A stretch of 64,000 nt of DNA from positions 84,878-148,877 of the forward strand of contig JNDT01001313.1 of NCBI GenBank assembly GCA_000697055.1, read 5' to 3'. Each line of letters opens with the position of its first letter. The stretch's first letter is position 1. The stretch is from Saksenaea vasiformis B4078 (lineage: Eukaryota > Mucoromycota > Mucoromycetes > Mucorales > Saksenaeaceae). The notes beneath the pieces are model-generated. The model saw nothing but the letters and a program-made list of their open reading frames with translations. It had not been told where the DNA came from and ran no database searches. Positions 60,744-64,000 of this stretch are shown piece after piece. Both the position numbers and the translations under genes were made by a program.

Positions 60744-63200
60744 CATAGCTCTATCATTTTTACAGTCCATTATGTATCTAGCCACCGAATTGTTACCTGG
60801 TATCATCTCAACGGATCAAAAAGACCTAATCCTAGGACTTTACTAGTATATTTCAAAAATTTCATATTTGTGTGTATACGGTTTGAATGATTTAGCGTTG
60901 ATGAATGGGGCAAAATTTTTCCTTTTGCACTGGCTTGGAGTGAATTTTCGATTAGACTTAAATTGCTTGCGCAACCCTAGAGATGCACTGCGCTATCGTT
61001 TTGGCTTGGTAGAAAGTTGTGTCATGATTGCATTAACATCGAAGAACTGCCTCCCCGATGCAAAGTTTATTTGGAGCTAACGTCAAACAACTGTCAAGAC
61101 GCAAAATTTCGTAGTTGTTGCAAAGTTTTCTCAATTGAACTAAAACTCGTCATTCGTTTGTCTTCTTGGTTTATATATGCTGCTTTATTGTTACGCTAGC
61201 TGCAAATCGGCAAAGAGTCCATGGAACTGTGTCGAGACTAGGAGGCACCAGCTATATTCAACAAAACGACGGTTGATGCATGTGTATGCAGAAAATACAG
61301 ACCTCCTCTGACGTTTAGGGTTGATTTGTTGAACCCTTGCCATCACTAGAACCCTATATTTTGGATTCAGGCACCATTTTCCATTTCTAAAATTAATGAG
61401 CAATTTGGGTCAAGGAAGGACATAGAAAAAGTTCGGAATAACGAAATTTGAGATTAGCCTAATGGAAGTCTCAGCTGTTTGTAAGCAACTTCTCTGCTTG
61501 CTTTCCTTGGTACTTATAACTATTGATTTAACTGCCGTTTGTGGATTTGACTTTCCTGGATCGAGTTACTCTGTCCTTAGAAAGTCCAACATGGCGAGTC
61601 CTTTTGTTCCTTCGCCTCCTTCCTAAACACAATTCGTTTTGATAATAGATCTCCAAATTCACCTACAGCGTAGAATATAATATAAGAAAGGGCGCCTGCA
61701 CAAAAAAAAAAAAAAAAGAAAGGGAAGAAAAAAAGTTGAAAATATCAATTACCTCTCTTCCTTGTATCTTCGTTTATTCTCCTCCGTAATCTGGTATGGC
61801 TGATTCAGATTCGGGATTTTGTCATAGCCTTCTCAGCTTTATCTGGCAGGTCACCTTGAAGTCAGAGCGCTGCACGCTCTTTACAATAACATGTAATGAA
61901 ACAAAATAATAGGATGATGATTCATTAAATCAATAACCAAAGATTTTATACAAGGTCAGAGCACAACGGGAATCACCCATATCAGAAGTACAAAAGTGGC
62001 GTACGAAAGAACTTTGGGTCGGGCTCTTTTTTGGCTGATTAGAGCAATGGCCACCGGCGTTCCCTTGAATAGGTACACGAGCAATAAAAAGGTACGAGAT
62101 AGATTATCCTTTATCTGCCTTTGCTTCTGAAGATGTTTTCTACATCGTGCAATTGCATAGCTATTGATATAAAATATGAAGAGAGTAAAACGGCTGAGTC
62201 GAACGGGCCTTGGGTAACGCACTGATTGGTCAAATGAATTCTGGGCACGTGTCGTCGTCGTACGCTGAGCTGGAATACCAATGGCCAGATACTGATGGGT
62301 TCAGATGATATGAAATCACAAAAAGAATAGGATAAACGGATGATTATTTATTTTGCTTTCTATTTCTAAGATATTTATACTAAGTTGCGTTTTGTGTTTT
62401 GACCAGTGGTGAGTCATGGAGAGTTATGTTCCTGCGTAACACTAATCATTCATGACTTACGTTGAGACTAGTGGAGGATGGTGATATTAATGTACACCAA
62501 ATGCGGCAAAAATGTGATACAAGGAAAATGGGTTACGACACATGTCGCATCGTTGCACTCGATCACCACTTTTGATAGTCAGTAACACAACGGATCGAAG
62601 TCTCTACAAGGCAACTTCCTTTTGTCTCTCGGCCGTCTTCCAAAAGCATAAACTTCCCCAAGAACACATGGCGCATGAATCCGTTGAAGAACTATTCCTT
62701 TTGAGATAGAACAACCGTAAACGATTACATAAGAATAGGCCTGATTAGAAAATATAAAAAGGGAACATCGTTGGATAATAAAGCATCATCATTCTTCTTC
62801 TGTTGTTCTATTGCTTCGTCTATCATCCTCTGGTGATCTTGTTCGGTTATTTCAGATCCGGGATCGATACGACACGGTGTCGTTTTCGTAAAGTCGATTC
62901 ACAGCTACTGTTTTGGATCAATATCCAATCAAGCCGGAATAGAATAAAGAGACAGAGAATAAAACGAAAGTGTGTGAGAATTCGATGATGTTTATTGCCT
63001 AAAACTAAGCGAAGTATTTATACTAATGATATCTTCTATTCTATTCTGTTCTATGAAGTGGAAGATGCGAGAAGTATCTAAGAACTTCTTGGAAACTAAT
63101 CGCAACTTCGAGAACTTCTTGGAAACGTTTCGGTAAAATGTTTTGACGACTTCAGGTCCGACAACGGATTTGCAGGCACGGCGACAGCAAAAACGTTATT
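60744..63200. other. Intergenic 2.5 kb
   Basis: Only short ORFs, none credible. Contains a 15-A tract near 61702, the LTR-like signature below, and a duplicated AGAACTTCTTGGAAAC at about 63082 and 63111. Confidence 0.45.
62753..62960 (+). promoter_or_regulatory. Possible LTR-type promoter/polyA region
   Basis: TATAAAAAGG is followed after about 25 bp by AATAAAGC and a CT-rich stretch, the compact order seen in retrotransposon LTRs. Neither LTR end, a primer-binding site nor gag-pol coding was found, so this is tentative. Confidence 0.25.
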
Positions 63201-63281
63201 GCAGACTGAGAGATTCGAACTCTCGCCACTTTCGTGAGTACGACCTGAACGTACCGCCTTAGACCACTCGGCCAAATCTGC
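63201..63281 (-). tRNA. tRNA-Leu(CAG)
   Basis: Minus strand, 81 nt without CCA or intron. The seven-base-pair acceptor stem GCAGATT/AGTCTGC closes. A box TGGCCGAGTGG is present. Anticodon stem GTACG/CGTAC holds the loop TTCAGGT (anticodon CAG). A long variable arm (CACGAAAGTG) marks a class II tRNA, and the T arm GAGAGTTCGAATCTCTC is perfect. It decodes CUG. Confidence 0.95.
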
Positions 63282-63299
63282 ACAACACTTAAACCTAAG

Positions 63300-63710
63300 T
63301 ATGTGAAATCTAAAAAATTTTAAATTCGAGCGGCAGTAAAAAAATATTTATTAGTGAAAATGAGTATATTGATTTAGTAGATAGTTTTAATTATTAAAAA
63401 AATTAATTTTAATTAATTAATTAAAATATAATAAGTATTTTTTAAAATATTAAAAAAGATATAAAAGTAAATTAAATATTCAAATATAAATTTAATAATT
63501 TAGTTAGTTTGACTGATATATTGTTTGCTTAGATTAGGCAATATGAGAATATGTAAGACTGAGCTTTATTCTTTAGAAAAATAATCAAAAACATTACCTT
63601 AGCTTCTGCCTTTTAGTTATCAGAAGCAGAATCTTAATTATTAACTTAGTTCTAATTATATAGTCTCTTGTTTACAATAACTAGTAATTTTTTGATTAAT
63701 TTTTATTAGG
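63300..63710. other. AT-rich island
   Basis: A 400-bp stretch strongly dominated by A and T, with TTAATTAATTAATTAAAA runs, starting just upstream of the tRNA gene. Base composition differs sharply from the rest of the window. No ORF. Could be element-derived, organellar-derived or structural chromosomal DNA. Confidence 0.7.
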
Positions 63711-63718
63711 GCTCCTAA

Positions 63719-63945
63719 CGGTACGGTTCAGTACAGTTCGGTACAGTTCACAGTAATAGCTCGATTACTGACGGTTTCTCAAAGTCGGTACAAATGTCAG
63801 TACGGTAAAAAGTCGGTACAGTAAGAAGTCAGTACAGTATAAGGTCAGCACGGTACAAGGTCAGTACAGTAGAAGATCGGTATGGTACAAAGTCAGTACA
63901 GTATAAAGTCAGTACAGTACAAAGTCGGTACGGTTTACTAGATTG
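63719..63945. repeat. GTAC-rich tandem repeat, unit about 16 bp
   Basis: After an irregular head (GTACGGTTCAGTACAGTTCG) come about nine units of the form AAGTCAGTACAGTATA with purine/pyrimidine exchanges. The array ends before the window edge at about 63945. Confidence 0.85.
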
Positions 63946-64000
63946 AACTGATTACCAATGGTACAATGTCGAAAGAAAATAAGTAATTATAGTAATTTAA

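Noticed and set aside
1..64000. CRISPR array, viral genes or bacterial-type operons
   Set aside because: The only regular repeats are minisatellites without spacers; gene structure is eukaryotic throughout.

Overview
The window is nuclear DNA of an early-diverging fungus, most likely a mucoralean (Mucoromycota). The evidence is short GT-AG introns (about 38 to 135 nt, mostly 44-65) in almost every gene, CT-rich 5' leaders, three CYP509-like P450s of a type known from Mucorales, and many eukaryotic housekeeping genes (SIN3, RRP5, eL13, GGC1, LSC1). All exon coordinates below were derived by hand from splice consensus, reading-frame closure and family knowledge. No search was run.

Layout. 1-9 kb: 3' part of SIN3, endonuclease V, an 18-bp tandem repeat, a hyaluronan/chitin-synthase-like GT2 and mitochondrial succinyl-CoA ligase alpha. 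9-20 kb: a serine-rich orphan, a JMJD4-type hydroxylase, a small basic orphan, an ATF-like bZIP with an 8-nt micro-exon, the mitochondrial GTP/GDP carrier (one GC-AG intron) and ribosomal protein eL13. 20-24 kb is gene-poor. 24-32 kb: a WRKY-like zinc-finger protein, a Zn2Cys6 regulator with a 7-nt micro-exon, a PPN1-like phosphoesterase and an orphan with an internal duplication. 32-35 kb: a decayed TNP2/Transposase_21-type transposase. 35-42 kb: RRP5 and a senescence/spartin-domain protein. 42-61 kb: three P450 paralogues (one on minus, two on plus) with nearly identical nine-exon structure. They are separated by a Tc1-like transposase relic, a TIR element carrying a tRNA-Ser-like relic, and a rhodanese plus dual-specificity phosphatase gene. 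61-64 kb: mostly non-coding, with an LTR-like promoter signature, a tRNA-Leu(CAG), a sharply AT-rich island and a GTAC-rich tandem repeat at the window edge.

Functionally this is mostly a collection of unrelated single genes, as expected for a eukaryotic chromosome. The one gene family is the P450 set. The third copy has lost the conserved Phe and Arg of the haem-binding loop, and the second has Ser in place of the I-helix acid. The most novel-looking single protein is the WRKY-GCM1-like factor at 24.2-25.5 kb. I found no CRISPR array, no viral genes and no clear dedicated biosynthetic cluster.
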